DNA of 64,000 bases, taken from positions 19,317,981-19,381,980 of the forward strand of contig CM026421.1 in NCBI GenBank assembly GCA_014871385.1, given 5' to 3'. Shown piece after piece: positions 37,601-51,600 of this stretch. The notes beneath the pieces are model-generated. The model searched no databases and had not been told where the DNA came from. It saw only the letters and a program-made list of their open reading frames with translations. The position numbers were made by a program, and so were the translations under genes. The number at the start of each line of letters is the position of its first letter. Within the stretch, counting starts at the first letter, position 1. The stretch comes from Ceratodon purpureus (taxonomy: Eukaryota > Streptophyta > Bryopsida > Pseudoditrichales > Ditrichaceae).

Positions 37601-40600
37601 AGCAACGCTTGTGACAGCAGGAGCAGATTCTGCCATCAAAGTCCAGTTACTTGCCAGGTGGAAACATGAGGCTCAATTTTGCGTACCAGGGGAAACCTCT
37701 GCCGAAAAGCCTCTTCTACCTTCATCATCATCCAACGTCGAAATCTTTCGCATTTCCTTGGTGGGGCCTAACGTTCTTGGTGAAGGTTCCTCCACTGCCA
37801 TGGACAGGTACTAACGTTTCCTTTTAAGTTGAAATAAATTTCAATTGAATTGAAAATGAATCGTCGGTTGTGTGATGGGGATTCGTACTTTCAAATTACG
37901 ATCTTGTGTAGTAGATAATGTATGATGTAGCTGCTGAAGCTGAGGATTGACCTATCTGCGGCTTTTGTATCTTTGTTTGAGCAATTGCCAGTTATTTTCA
38001 TTTCATGATAACTGGGGAGGTATGTCATATTTGGTTCAACAGCAACAGTGAATATGTGCGATGCCTGGATCTTGCTGGTCCTCGAACTCTGTATGTTGCT
38101 ACAAACCAAGGCCATGTATATCATGTAGCTTTATTGGATGGTACAAAACAAGAATGGACAGAAATTACGCATGGAGAAATTTCCGGTCCAATCGTCTGCA
38201 TGCATCTTTTAGTAGATGGAGCTATGGTCACTGGATATGTTTCTGATGATGATAAGAAGGATGAGATGGTGGCATTTGGCAATGGGTTTGGTATTGCCAC
38301 TGCACTAGGAATTCGAATTATCGAACAAAAGCCAACTGTGATTTGGCAATGCAAATGGCTGGCAGATCAAGAGAGACAGCTTCTTGGAGTATTTTGGTGT
38401 AAATCATTAGGAAGGAGGTAATGTTTACAAGACTGCTTTAATCATGTCAGGCATGTCATTTGTGGTACAGTGTATGCAACGCTTCTATGTTTTTTTTAAT
38501 GGTTACACCCACCATTTGTTTAAGTATGCTTAGGACAAACGCAGCAGTAGACTACAAAATAGATTACATTCAATGTCTCAAAATAACATACTTTTTCTGA
38601 GTCTTCTCTCTCTGTGGCAGGTTTATATTTACCACTGATCCAAGGGGTCTTGTACGGGTGTGGCTTTTGAAGCGATGTTTAGATACGCAGACTTCTGTGG
38701 AAGGGCAGGGTTCTCAGACGCAAGGTCTACTAGTAGCAGTTTGTCAATCACCTTTGAAGGCCCGAATCGTATGCCTAGATGCTTGCCCCATAACTGAGGT
38801 AATCTGAGGCATAGCTCTAGCCTTACTTGCGCACCCAATTCGTGACACTGTTCTAGGGGTTGGCTGTTTTTGATAGTTCAACTTCTCTGTGGTCCATATT
38901 TTAGTGGTAATGTAGGCCATGAGGGTTTTTATTAATTGCATTTAGACATGACAAGTTATCTGGTTACTTGAACAGGCTGTTACGATGTATGAAGGTGATC
39001 CCACTAAACCATGTTTCTTTATTGCAATCAGATACTTGTCTGCGGGGATCAACGAGGAAACTTAGCATCATTCAGGTTCCCCAAAGCTTTTCTTCTGAGG
39101 CATATTGAGGAGAGCTTGGAACCGCCATCACAACTTCAGAGTATTGGAGTTTTCAAAGGAGCTCATGGCATTTCGGCAGTGGCTAGCGTTTCCGTAACAT
39201 CTAGTAACATGCAGAATGCACTTGTGACATCAGTAAGTCTTTCTTTGTGGAACTTTTCTTGGACACCTGGTATTATGAACGTTTCCTGGTTTACTGATGT
39301 TTCAAGTGCTTCTGCTTTAATTGTTTTATGTTCCTTGTTGGTTAGTAATTGGTTGCTTTGATCTGATGCGTCCTTCCTAGCTTTAGGTTCATTGATTTGA
39401 ACAATAGACTCAGTATCCTGCAAATGCTGAATACATGTTTCGTAAAGTATTATGGCACTAACCTTAACAATGGGGTGCAGACAGGCAGGGATGGTTGTAT
39501 ATGCAAATTTGTCGTCGACACTATCAGCATCAGAAGCCCAGGACAATCAATTGGCCAAAGTTTTGAATGCACAGGAGTAGAAGATGTTACTGCTATAACA
39601 GTAGTGGAGTCTGTGGAATTCCGCCACGATCAAAGGAAGTGTAGGCGGCGCTTGGCAGCTGGCTTCACTGCTAGTAATTTTATTTTGTGGGATTTGACTC
39701 AGCAATCAGAGGTATGACACACTCCGGTTCGTAGTGCAGGCTACTTCTGGTTAATGATAAGTGGTGATATTGAGGACAACCCGTTATGTTGCCAATATGT
39801 GTAACTCCGCTCTCATTGCCAAAATGTGGTCTTTTATTACATTATCTAAAGTTTTTAAGGAATTCTCATGCAGCTTATGCGAGTGGCGTGTGGTGGATGG
39901 CGACGGCCACATTCATATGTGGTTGGGGATATCCCTGAGCATCAGTGTTGCTTTGCTTTTCTGAAGGTTAGTGTATGCATAACTCAGATCCTCGGTTAGG
40001 AGCATTTGCATGATGTTTGTGTCTCTTTATTATTAACACACTTAATGTTTTCCTATGACAGGAACAAGTCGTCTATGTGCATAGAAATTGGGCTGATTTA
40101 TCATCACACTTAGATTCGATAGATGCGGGAAAGGAGCAGGAATCAAATTCAATTAAAAAATTAATTTCTCAGGTGCCTCAATCATTGCATGGCCAATTTC
40201 ATGGCAGAGAAATACATACAGTTCACTTCGTACCATCCGTGAATATTCCAGTGAGAAATGGCCAACGTGTTAGAAAATGGATAGCTACAGGTGCAGAAGA
40301 TGGAGCAGTCCGAATCTCAAGGTAAAATTCATCAGAATTCGTTCTTGTTTTATTGTTCAATGATCTTTTGACTTGTAACTTAAAAGATGATCTGGTCCCG
40401 CTAATTTTACAAAGACCTCTGAGGATAGGGTAATTTCAACAGAGGCTTTAGGTCACTAGAGTCTTTTTTGGTATCCACGTTTAATTTTACGGCTAGGATG
40501 TTTACGTCTGTTTTCTGGTGAGACAGGTATGATTCAGGAGAGGTATCAAACCTGGAGTCCTGTTTACTGCTCGGCGAGCATACTGGAGGTTCAGCTGTAA

Positions 40601-43074
40601 GAGCCCTTACACTAGTGCAAGGAGCTCAGACTTTGGTGCACTACCAACCTCCATCCATTCGTAATCTTCACGTTTGCATGAGAGATCCATTATTGCTCTT
40701 GTCTGTCGGTGCTAAAGAGGTTCTCACTTGCTGGCTTCTGGAGTGGAAACAAGACCCCGACTCCATAAGCGCTCCTATTGATGAAACAGCGCTAATTAGC
40801 GCTGTATCAGAAGATACTGGAGACTCAAACCCAGTTATAGATCCGCTTTCCTCAAAATGGCTCTGTTCGTATTCCCCTCCTCGTACTTCTAAACTGCCAA
40901 GAAAGAAGAAGGAAACGCCTTTAAAAAATAATGAAAAGCATCGTCTGAAGACATTAGAGAAAGCAGTAGACATGCAACCGGAAGAGAAGCAGTCGCCTGA
41001 AGAATCGAGGACAGGCACTGATGATGATGATCTGCGATTCTTGTCTGTGACTGCGATGTCAATTTACTCTCCGGACTCTGGGTAACGTTTCCTGCTCAAA
41101 TTGCAATGGCATAGTGGAGGCACTGGATGTCTAATAGATCAATCTTTCTATCACTTCGCTTTTTGCACTTACTCTCAAGCCATTTGAAGCAAACAACTGC
41201 TTGGCTTCAGTAAGAGGTTGCTTGTTGTTTTCTCAGTATATATTTGACGCTTACAAGGATACTTTTGTTCGTGAAATATACAGGTCTGTGTTCTGTTTTG
41301 TGGTCACTGCAAGCTCCAACGCAAAACTAAGGCTCATCGCGATGAATCTGATGACTAGGATCTGGTAAGTTCTTGACTTGCACACTTCGCAAACCATTTA
41401 CTTCTCAATTACTTGGGTGATACTAAAACATGAATGATGGAATGCAGGGTGGAAGTTGCTGCCTTGGAGTACCATACAGTGCCTGTGTTAGCATTACAAC
41501 ATCTAGTTGTTCCAGTACAAGGTGATTGCCAGAATGCGTATCTTATTGTGAGTGGTGCTACTGATGGTTCCATTGCCGTATGGGACATAACAAACCTGGT
41601 TATCACATTTACAAAACACATGCAGTCAGAAGCAGCAAACCTAGCGTCCAGTGCGGGAACGCAATTGCGTCCACGCACAGGCCGAGGAAGTCAGGGAGGC
41701 AGACGGTTTCGATCGGCAAAGCAGCGCCAAGCGGGGCTGCCACGAGATGAAAAGAAGATTGGAAAAAGTGCAAATGGGGTAGAAAGCCTAGTTGACGATT
41801 TCAGCTCTAAAGCGGGTGTAGACTTTAAGGAAAGCCGAGACATATCTGAGGTTACAGAAGCTAACCTTAATGCAGAAATTGGGCCATCAGTTCAAGTTGA
41901 CGATATTCCGGAGGAAACTAGAAGTTTACCTTATAAGTCCTCCGTTCTGCACCCTCTTTGTACGTTCACTGAAGCACATCAATCTGGAGTAAATTGCTTA
42001 AGTGCAGCAAAAGTAGCAGGAGATAAAGATACTGAAGTTGTCGTGGTTAGTGGCGGAGACGATCAACGAATTCATGTACTGAGGTTTGAAATTCATCCTT
42101 CTGAAGGACAGAAGCATCGTGAATGTACACCAGCCAGTGAACCTTCTGGCGATGACGTGGATCTTGCTGCGGTATCGAGAGCTGCGAATTCACAAGGTTT
42201 GTTTTGCTGCTGCACATGGACTTGTCCAACTAATCTTCTATAAGATTTTCAGTGGAAAGTATTTCATGTAATCAAAATCCTCACCCTAACCGAGTTGGAA
42301 CTTGTGCAGCTCAAGAATCAGATGGCTTAACATCACAGGTTCAGTTAAGACTCAATTCTGTAGTTCGGACCTCTGTGGAAGGCGCTCATAATTCAGCTGT
42401 AAAAGGTGCTCATCATAATTAATGTTTTTCCTATTGCTCGTTGTAGAATAATGGGATCGACATATTGAAGTTTGGAATTCATCGACAGTAGCTGCGTTGG
42501 ATACTTCTAGTTTTATAGGACTGCAGCACGGGTGATTTGAATCTGATCGGAGTCATCAGACCCTTTGATGATCAATTGTCTGGAAATTAATATTAATTCC
42601 TGCTCCGCTGGCAGGGATTTGGACGGATGGTGCTTGGGTTTTTAGCACAGGCTTGGACCAGCGGCTTCGTTGTTGGCATCTAGGCGATAATTCAAGTCAT
42701 GGCGAGTGTACTTCACCATCCACTAGTAGGGAGGATTCTGATAAGAGATTTCCTTTTCTGCCAGTGGTGGAATACGGCCATTGTGTTATCGACGTACCTG
42801 AAGCAGAGGATTTAGATGTGCAACCTGGTCCAACTAGGTAATATCCTGACCGATTGCGATCACATCAAATTTATTTGTTTGTTTTCTTGAACATACTTCA
42901 ATGCAGCAGTATTGCAATTTACAGGGTATTTAGTTTGCACCAGCGTTACGATGACATGTGTTGTTGTAGTTATACGTACGTCTGACTTTGTTATTTGTGT
43001 GAGGCAGGGAACAATATTGCATAGCAGTGGTTGGTCGAGGTTTACAAGTGTTCAATTTCGTGAGCAACTGGTAA
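34619..43074 (+). CDS. WDR6: WD-repeat protein WDR6 homologue (tRNA methyltransferase partner)
   Basis: Twenty exons: 34619-34811, 35072-35358, 35688-35808, 35956-36038, 36214-36428, 36674-36776, 37223-37305, 37562-37807, 38043-38417, 38621-38798, 39032-39232, 39481-39711, 39874-39966, 40062-40321, 40527-41081, 41284-41364, 41448-42196, 42310-42405, 42615-42837, 43008-43074. They total 4440 bp, 1479 residues, with every GT-AG join in phase. WD repeats occur throughout, for example LGHEGSIYRISWSEDGLCVA, SARIWTRSS, LYGHGARLWDCHI, GRGIWRCVYDH, ACGGWRRPHSYVVGDIPEHQ near the centre and WTDGAWVFSTGLDQRLRCW near the end. This order matches WDR6/Trm734, which in yeast and human pairs with TRM7/FTSJ1 to 2'-O-methylate tRNA position 34. 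Basic and acidic linkers interrupt the propellers (exons 15 and 17). The start ATG at 34619 is the first in frame. A 20-base T run precedes the exon 6 region. Confidence 0.9.
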
Positions 43075-44999
43075 TTGTGGGCCTATACCAGTTGGCGGAG
43101 TAGCTGTACCTCTAGTCAGATGTGTATGGACTTATGAACCCTCTAAGTAGAGATCTGAAATGCTTAGTTCACATTATTCACCACAATTCCACTGCTGTAG
43201 TTAGGGACCCCTTATGTTGTGCATTTTTGTGATTAATGTGGATTTGTGAGAAGGCACTAAAGATACTGTTCTTTTCAACCCATTACAACAAATTTCATCC
43301 GTAGATTATCAATGTGTTATTTTTAATCAAGTTAAAAAAGAATATTGAATATTGAGTTTCAAGTCTTGTACATAAAAATTGGTGATGACTCTCAGCAGAA
43401 TGGAAGTGAGGTGAGGGACATGTAGTCTAATGGCAATGTAGGAGGGTTAGCTTAGTTGTTGATGATGATCGACATGTTCAGATAACTTTCATGTTCTTAT
43501 GCTGTATGATTATTGGCTTTAATGAGCTACCATGAGCTCTCAAGGCGATAATTGCAGGCGAAGCGCAAAGAGTATGGGTTGCGTGCGAATAATAATTAGT
43601 TGAAGACAGTCATGACGAGTTCCTTGACTAGCTTTCTCGGGGACGTTGTGCCTCAACTGATGAGCTATTCTCTGCTTTGTATCGTTGTGCTTCTCCTATT
43701 CGAGGGGATCTGAGATGGGAGGCTATGGAGTTAGCTCGGTTGGCCGAAGTTGGTTAGCTACGAAGGAAATTTTCTCACTGTTTTGATTCGCAATTTTCTG
43801 CTTCCTCTTACGTACAACGATGGCTAAGGCAGGATCCGGGGACAAACATATTGGCGCAATGCTGAGAAGGTGATTTTGAAGCTGATGTGGTCCCCTTCCC
43901 TTTGGTCCTCGGTTGATTAATACCACAAAAAATCTACTACACTGTACAGCCGAAAAATCAGCAAATAAGCAGTACAGGATCAGTTTATTGAGGAGGCCGT
44001 GAAGCAAATCGGAAGGGTAGGTCATTAAATCTGGCGAAGCATATCGTCAATGCCACTATGTAGTGGGATTTCATATGATCTGGAGAAGTCCAGGAAAGCC
44101 CAATAATGACAATGAAAGAAACGTAATGCAGATTAAGAGTAAGGTGACAACCTAGTCAGAGACCAGATTTCCTCATTTTCCTTGAGAATGGGTACTCTTA
44201 CCTTACAAATACAGCAACTCCCGCACTTCAGTTGCACTTCAGTGAGCCACGAGACTATACAAGCAAACGGCTGCTCGGAGCCATGATGCATCTACAGCTT
44301 CACAACCAGGTATGTTGCATCAGACTTTTGGCTGCGAAGGTGCAAGATGAGACTGAAGTCCATTTTATTCTAGGGTAGTAAAACATGAACATACACTAGT
44401 AGATTCTTCTCTTGCATGTCAAGAAATGATAAGTTCTTGACCATCAGTCATTGAACTTCGCCACCGAACTTGTACCCTTCTTCCCAGATCGATTCTTGTA
44501 GCTCCCCAGACTTCAGCACATGTCCCTTGCATTTGAAGATTGCGCATTCTGGCGGAGAAGATGGAGAGCGGGGGAATTGCACTCGATAGGGACCTGAGGA
44601 TATCTGAAAAACTGGAGGTTTATTTTAACATAAGTGAAATGAAAAAACTGATCAATATGTTTGGAACTCATCAGAGAAATGTTTTCCACGGACATCTGAG
44701 TATGTTCAACACTGGAAAGTCCGAGAAGAGCAGCTATGGACGCTCGAGCAGCTACTGAAGCACTCAATCCAAGGTAAAGCAAGGTTATGTAATTCAATTC
44801 TGAAAACAATTGAACTCATGTTATGTGCATGTTAAGCAATTACTCTCAGTTTGAGCTACATGATGCAGTCGGTGTGTACCTTACATAAAGATTTATATGA
44901 AACACTACCCAAAACTGTGTAAACGGTCACAGAGCTTAATAAGATTGCAGCTGAACATTGTGAAGTGTCATAAACAGAGGTTGCAATAAGCCCTTGAGG
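43075..44999. other. Intergenic stretch, WDR6 3' side to phytocyanin promoter
   Basis: It contains the presumed WDR6 3' UTR. A short open frame starting with a true ATG at 44561 (MESGGIALDRDLRISEKLEV, 66 codons) has no recognisable domain or splice context. No clear promoter motif for the phytocyanin gene was chosen. Confidence 0.45.
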
Positions 45000-46322
45000 A
45001 TGAAGCTCAGAAGTTCAGTGGCTCTGATGCTTGTGTTTGCTATTATACTTCCACCAAATGTGCAATTGGCTATGGCGAAGCCGACATACGTTGTGGGAGA
45101 CGGAGGCAACGGATGGAGCTTCGCTCCGTATGCTTCGTATTTCTCAGACTGGGCAACTCAGTTCAACATCTTCCCTGGTGATATGCTGAGTAAGAACTAA
45201 CTCCTTTCAAATCCAAAGACTTGTTTAGTTATCAACCTCTTTTCTAACATACCATTCTATTTCTCATAGTTGCTACACACTCTTCGTAGACCACTAATCA
45301 CTACAGAAAAAATTACAAACTCTATGATCTCAACATCACCTAAAAATTCCAATCCATCTGCGGTTTAAAGATTCATACAATGTGACCCTAAACGAGGGAC
45401 AATAAAACTCGTCTGATATATCCAAGGGCACGTGTAATGTGGTAATTCAGACTTCAAATACGATCCAGCCGAACACAACGTCCTCCAAGTAAACCAGAGC
45501 GACTACTCCACCTGCAACACCTCCCACGCCATCCAGCAATACAAATCCGGCGACGACGTGGTCCCGCTACCAAGACCCGGGACATACTACTTCATCTGTG
45601 GATTCGAAAACCACTGCAGCGAAGCAGGCATGCTCATGAAAGTATCAGTTGTCAACCGACCAGGATACCCACCGTATGTCGATCCCCCTCCACCACCCTC
45701 CCCACACCCTCCCCCTCCACCTCCCCCACATTCTCCCCCTCCCCCTCCACCATCTCCCCCTCCTCCTCCACCTCACCATCCCCCTCCTCCCCCTCCCCAC
45801 CATCCCCCTCCACCACCTCAACTTCCCCCACCTCCACCACCCTCTCCCCCTCCTCCTCCATCTCTCCCCCCTGCAACATCCCCCTCAAACTCACCATCTT
45901 CAGCTCCAGCTTCATCTCCAGCTTCATCTCCAGCTTCATCTCCAGCTTCATCTCCTTCTCCACCTCCTGAACCTCAAGGTGAGTCTCCACCCTTTCCTCC
46001 TCCGAGCATGCTCCCTCCTGCACCTGCAGGCTCCCTGATGAGCAACGCTTCATCACCACCGAGAGCTTCTTCCCGGACTCATGATCATCGGACTCATGAT
46101 CATCAGTTTGTGATGAATCACCAACCGGTCCCTGCGATCAGTGAAACTCTAACTGCAGTGATCACGCCGTGTCCTTCAGCTAGACTGGCTCCGGATGCAG
46201 CTCAGTCTGATCCTGGCGCTGCGAGTGCAAATTCCAGGCCGAGTGTGAGTTCGATGTCGATGTCGGTGGTGGCTGCTGTGGTGATGGCTGCAGGTGCTGT
46301 GGTGTTTGGTGGTTTGTTTTGA
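45000..46322 (+). CDS. Phytocyanin (blue copper protein) with extensin-like tail and GPI signal
   Basis: Two exons, 45000-45189 and 45451-46322 (phase 1), giving 353 residues. Residues 1-26 are a signal peptide (ALMLVFAIILPPNVQLAMA). The plastocyanin-like domain spans about 27-132 with all four copper ligands visible: His72 (AEHNVLQV), Cys113 (YFICG), His118 and Met124 (NHCSEAGM). Cys85 and Cys119 can form the usual disulphide. Met as axial ligand points to the plantacyanin/uclacyanin side. From about residue 135 there is a long Pro/Ser/His tract (PPPPPPSPPPPPP type), then five PASS repeats, then a hydrophobic C-terminus (VVAAVVMAAGAVVFGGLF) that would direct GPI anchoring. It is an apoplastic, membrane-anchored, probably glycosylated electron-transfer-type protein; its partner is unknown. 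Confidence 0.9.
45680..45960 (+). repeat. Proline-codon microrepeats inside the phytocyanin gene
   Basis: Runs of CCTCCACCT/CCCCCT-type triplets encode the Pro/Ser/His-rich arm, followed by five copies of a 15-base unit GCTTCATCTCCA(G) encoding (P)ASS. The repeat explains the long overlapping open frames in other phases, which are artefacts. Such tracts vary in length between individuals. Confidence 0.8.
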
Positions 46323-48608
46323 TCATGGCTGGTTGACAGGTTTACTTGGTGGGATTGTTGAAGCTTCTACTCTTGGTTACAAGGAGGAGGAGACTAGAAA
46401 CTTTGGTCTTTGGAGGAAATTGACGTCAATTAAGTGTCTGATTGTTTCATCCCAATTTAATGTCGTGGTGATAAAGGGATGGAAGTAAAAACTACTCCCC
46501 CCAAGTAAGGAGAAAAGAGTGACTGTAGTTTTTGAAGGAGAGTGGCGTGAATAAAGTGTTTGGGATGATTGAATAATTTATGTGAATTTAATGTTGTTTA
46601 TATATTATTTATGTTATGAGCATATTGGGATTAGGAGTTGAGATTTTTTTTACCTTATCTAGGTGTGTTTAATACATGTGAGCTTTGATGTGTTGGTAAT
46701 TGATTCACGTTGAGTAGGTTGATGTACTTGGATGGTTTAGAATTATTATTTTTGATAGTGCTAAGAGATTCACTTAATTCCTTTTGGAGCAAAATGTCAT
46801 TTTTTTTCCACTTTGGATGATTGAAATTATTGAAACTCGTTTGGAGAAAAAATCTCCCCTTGATCCGTTACAAAAAGTTTGAGCCTTCAAAAGGGTTATT
46901 TTTGAGGTACCATTATCCAAAGAAATTATGTATTCTTGTTGGAACTCATGCTTGGTGATGCTTGCCTAGGACTACTTCAAGATTCTACATTGTTCAGTTT
47001 CTCATTTGTTATGTTTATTCTTATTTTAAAAAACAATAGAATAGTAAATTTGTTGGCACTCTTCCTACGTCAACTAAGGTCGTGAATTGCTTGAAATCTT
47101 CGACTCAAGTTTTGTAGTCTCTTGAAGTTTTAAATGCCCAACTGTTACAAAAATTTGGCAAGTGATTTGTTATGATTATTTTTTGCTCTGTAAAATTTAA
47201 ATTCTTTTTTGACATTCCAAGTCCATTTTGGAGCACATCAATATTTTCCTATGATAATTTTTTATATCAATGTATTGAAATTTTGAAGATATTAAAGTAC
47301 TCGAAACATGATATAGACACTGATTCGTCACAATAAGAACAGCAATCAACCCCATTTTTACTAGTGCTTGTTGCACTCAAGCGCTCCTCTGAAAATTTTT
47401 CATCCACAGGCATGCTGTGAAGAAAATGGCTTTCCCATTTCTGCGTATGCCGAAGCACTTCCTGCTCTATGAACAAATTTTCATCAATCATATGTACAAT
47501 TTCTCCTGCCACTGCCTCCACTCTGAAGTGGGCCTTCGATCACACAACGTACATAATTACAGGAAGAGTTTTTTGAAGTTTCAAATTATTGGATCATGAT
47601 TCCACCGCCATCTTTGACAAGATAAACTTTTGGAGGATGTGTCATTGGAGAGGAAGTCTCGGGCATAGACCAGTATGTGAAGCGCAAGGTTTATGACACA
47701 GGCAACCCGCTCAAACGCACTGTATGAGAAGTTATACATGCTCGCAGAAGTAAGAAATCCTGTTCCAAAAATAGAACAGCTGATGCAGTACTTTCTTTCG
47801 GATCTCCATTTGCCAAAGAAAGATCTAGGATGTTGTAGGCCCATAAAATACCGAGCAACGGATTCCAATTCGAAACAAGATTCTGGAGAAGACGGTTACC
47901 AAAACAGACATCCGTATACCTGGATGGACTACTTTATCAATCGAAACCTACATACAGTTCCTTTAAAATTTGGAACTCAGATACCACCAACAGCAGCTCA
48001 AACTCGCTTCTGAGCTACTGCAATAATTGTTCAATGTGTCAGGGATATGCATTGGTCCTGTAATGAAAAGAATTTCGCCAACTACCCATCCTCCACTGCG
48101 GTATTCCTAATGGATATACACAATGTATAGCGCCTCCAGAACACCCAAAAAAGAAAAACCTGTTCAGCTACCAGTTGTATTGAGAAACATACGTCAAATC
48201 AAATTCTGTATATATGCTGCAGATTCAAAATTGCATGTGAACATGCAGAGAGTTCTGTACTCTTGTGTTGAAAATACTTGGCCCAAATCATGCTCCTCAC
48301 CCATTCGAGTTGATACGTGAGGCAGGTGGTCAGAGTCAGACCAGGTTCAAAAGAATTGGAAGCAGCCATCACCGTGAGCTTGAGTCTCCTCTGTCGGCCA
48401 CCTCAAAATAACAGAGGGGATTTGGACCAATAACCAACAGAAGCAGCAGATTTAATGCCGCGGACATGAATTCATCTTCCGTGAGGTGAGTTCAAAGTCC
48501 TTGATGATCTTTAAGTTTGGTTTGAGGTGCGTACACATGAAGCGGTGTGGGGAGAGGCGAGCCGTCAAGGAGTGTACAAGGTAGGCTCATCAGCATCCAA
48601 AACGCTGG
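46323..48608. other. Intergenic stretch between phytocyanin and phytochrome genes
   Basis: AT-rich at first. Between 47267 and 48013 there are overlapping open frames on both strands, including minus-strand frames at 47868-47581 and 47521-47267. None has a recognisable domain and no convincing splice pair joins them. 48100-48600 is probably downstream sequence of the phytochrome transcript. Confidence 0.4.
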
Positions 48609-51600
48609 CTACCGTAACATACCGGATTCGTCTCTTACAGTCAATGGAAGCTCGAGATTGACCAAAAAGTAACTCTTGCCTGTATCTCTGATGTATTTCA
48701 CTTCTCCATTCATAAGCTTTACAAGTTTACGACACATGCTCAGGCCAAGTCCTTCTTGGGTCATGCCACGGCCTCGATCAAACATCTCGTGGACGAGCTC
48801 CTCTGGAAGTCCTGAGCCTGGATGTGCTACTCTGGAAGATATTCAATAACCAGCTAGTTCAGTATACATGCTTAACGTGCCTTGTAACTCACGAAGTAAA
48901 GTCAGAGCTGAGGACTAGAGAACGATAATTCAAAGCAGGAAAAGCTTGGGTACAAACCTGAATTCTAAGTGTACAACGTGAAAGCCACCACCAAGGCGCT
49001 TTTTCGTAGGGACCACCTTGATGCCGACCCAACCCTCGGAAGAGGGGGTGAAACGCACTGCATTCAATAAAAAGTCTGCGAGAACTTGCTGCAACCGAAC
49101 TTGATCGCCGAATAGGCTCATATCATTGATCTCCCGCGGTGTTTCACGGATCAACTGAAGGCCCTTCTCTCTTGATGTAATCATTCCTTGACTCACTACA
49201 GCATCCATCATGGACCCCAACTCAAATTCCGCTGTCTCCAACTCCAAGTACCTGGACAAAAAAGTGACATGCGATCTTCAAAATTTAACTTTCAAACACT
49301 ATGAATAGCCATACATGCTGCAGAAATCACATTCATATCTGGTACCACAGTACAGCACATAAGAGTATTTTTGAGAACACATTGTTAATTAGCATGACGA
49401 ATTGGTGTAGAAAGTTCAAACTTACCCATCTTCAATACTCTCGAGGTCCATGTCATCCAAAATTTTCCGCAACTGTCGTTCACATACAGCACTAGTATCC
49501 ATAAACTGCTTTTGTTCATCCGACAAGTCTGTGTCCTCCATTAAATTCCGAGTAAACATGATTCCATACAGAGGATTCTTAATCTCTTGCCGAATATATG
49601 CAAGTTCCTTTAGTTTGGCAAAAGCTACCTTCTCAGTAGCTCGTTGAACAGTTAGTGCCTGCGTACAAAACACGATTCCCCAGCTCAAGACCAGCGCATG
49701 CAGACCAACACGTGCGAATCTAATAGTCCTTTTCTGTTCAACTACAGTTACTGGATCGTAAGAAGTGACGTAATTGACCTACCCAATATTGGCACACAAA
49801 TAAAGAAAAGACAACTATGTAGGGAAGATACAGGTAATGATTTCAAGACGGAGTCAATACTCAAAGAGCTGGCTTAGAGCCAAACCTGTAACAATTCTGG
49901 GCTTGCAATGTGCAGAAAGCAGAAAACCCCAGTGATGTACCCATCTGCATCTGTTCTTTTATTAGCCGTAAGAAGAGCTTCAACAAACTTCCCCTGCCGG
50001 TCATAAAAGGAAAACGGATACTTGTCTGTGTCTTGACCGTCCATAGCATTATTAAGAACAATCATAAATTTAGTCACTGAATCTTGACCCTTCAAACGGC
50101 AACAAATCTGTTGCGTGCCAAAAACTTCACCAACGAGCATCTTTCCCAGAACCTGCAGATCACGATGTGGTAAACCAGGATAAGAAACCTATCATATATA
50201 GAGTATCTATCAAAGTCTACATCCATGTGCAGATATACAAGCTTTTAGAAAACTTTCCAACTGCTTGTGAAAAACAATTGCTTTCATCTTTAAAGCAAAT
50301 ACCATCAGTGCTGATCAACAGATATTGTGGTTTAAGTCTTCAAGTGTCATGTGCCAGGAAAACACGCAAAGGAGAATAAGGACAGATCACAATACCTCAT
50401 CTCTTTTCCAGCCCGTTAGCTTCTCCATTGAAGGACTCCACTCAGTGCAGTACCCCAATTCATCACTTCCAAAAATAGGAGGAATCAAGGGATTCGGATT
50501 CTGCACAATACTTTTGTAGTCACCGTGGATGCGTGTGAACTTGTCATGAACCTGCTTTTGCGAGGTTACGTCCTGCCCCACGAAACACACGCCGACGACA
50601 TTATCTTGTACATCCCGACTTGAACAGGCATTTACTATTAATATCACTGCACCTTTCCCCTTCTGAGGTCCAAATGTCCTCAATTGGATCTCCACGTCTT
50701 GCTCCTCATCACCTGAGAGGCACAACAATTGGTCTCCAATTATAATCCAAGACAAGGGTGGACAACCGGATTTGACAATCGAATTTAAAAGAGCTCATTG
50801 AAGACGCACAACTCTGATCCTCGACCCACGCTCGCTTCAGGTTACATAATACTTCTGCGATCCAGTATACTTGTTCATAGAAAGGGGCCATGTGCCAGCA
50901 GATCCATACCTTGAAGAGCAAGATAAAGCAGGCGCTCTACAACCTCGACAGACTCGTCCACAATGAGATCCTGGACCAAGGACCGGCCCATGGCATCTCC
51001 AACAGGAAGTCCTGTCAGCTCCGCTACTTTAGCATTCCATCCGTTAATGAACCCGTTTGAGTCCACTGCAAGAATAGGCGCTGTTGCAGTCTCGATCAAC
51101 CTCACCATTTCATTAGCAACCGTACTCAGTTCGTCCATCCCCTGCAGTTTCAAATCGTTGAGCCGGGCATGTATCATGGTCTTCGTGTCGCTATCGTCGA
51201 TATCTTGGAACGAGCCTCGTAAAATGAGCTGCAGGGAGTGTATGGCATCCATTTCGATGTCCTCCCAAGGAACACTCCTCCGCTTCATCACTTCCAAAAA
51301 GGCATTGAAAGAGGACCGGGGAGTCATTTTCCTGCCGTCGTCCTTATCATCCGCTTCTTGCTTTGCGCCACCCCACTTGATCTCTTTGGCAGTGTGCGAT
51401 CTAAATCAACCAGAAGATAAGATAACTCAGGCACAAAAAACAAACATATGAATTTCGGTTCATAACCATTGTTCGAGATTTCCAAGCTCACCTAAACCAG
51501 AAGAGGAAGTCTGTTGGAGTGATTCTCGCAGCGGCCATGCCGCAGACGGCATCTCCGAGGAGATTCGCACCAGGGTAGCCCGCGTCTGCCAAGCTATCCG

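Noticed and set aside
44561..44758. 66-codon plus-strand frame beginning MESGGIALDR
   Set aside because: It has no recognisable domain, no homology I can name and no regulatory context.
45649..46059. Long plus and minus frames rich in Leu/His or Glu/Val
   Set aside because: They are out-of-frame and antisense readings of the phytocyanin proline repeat.
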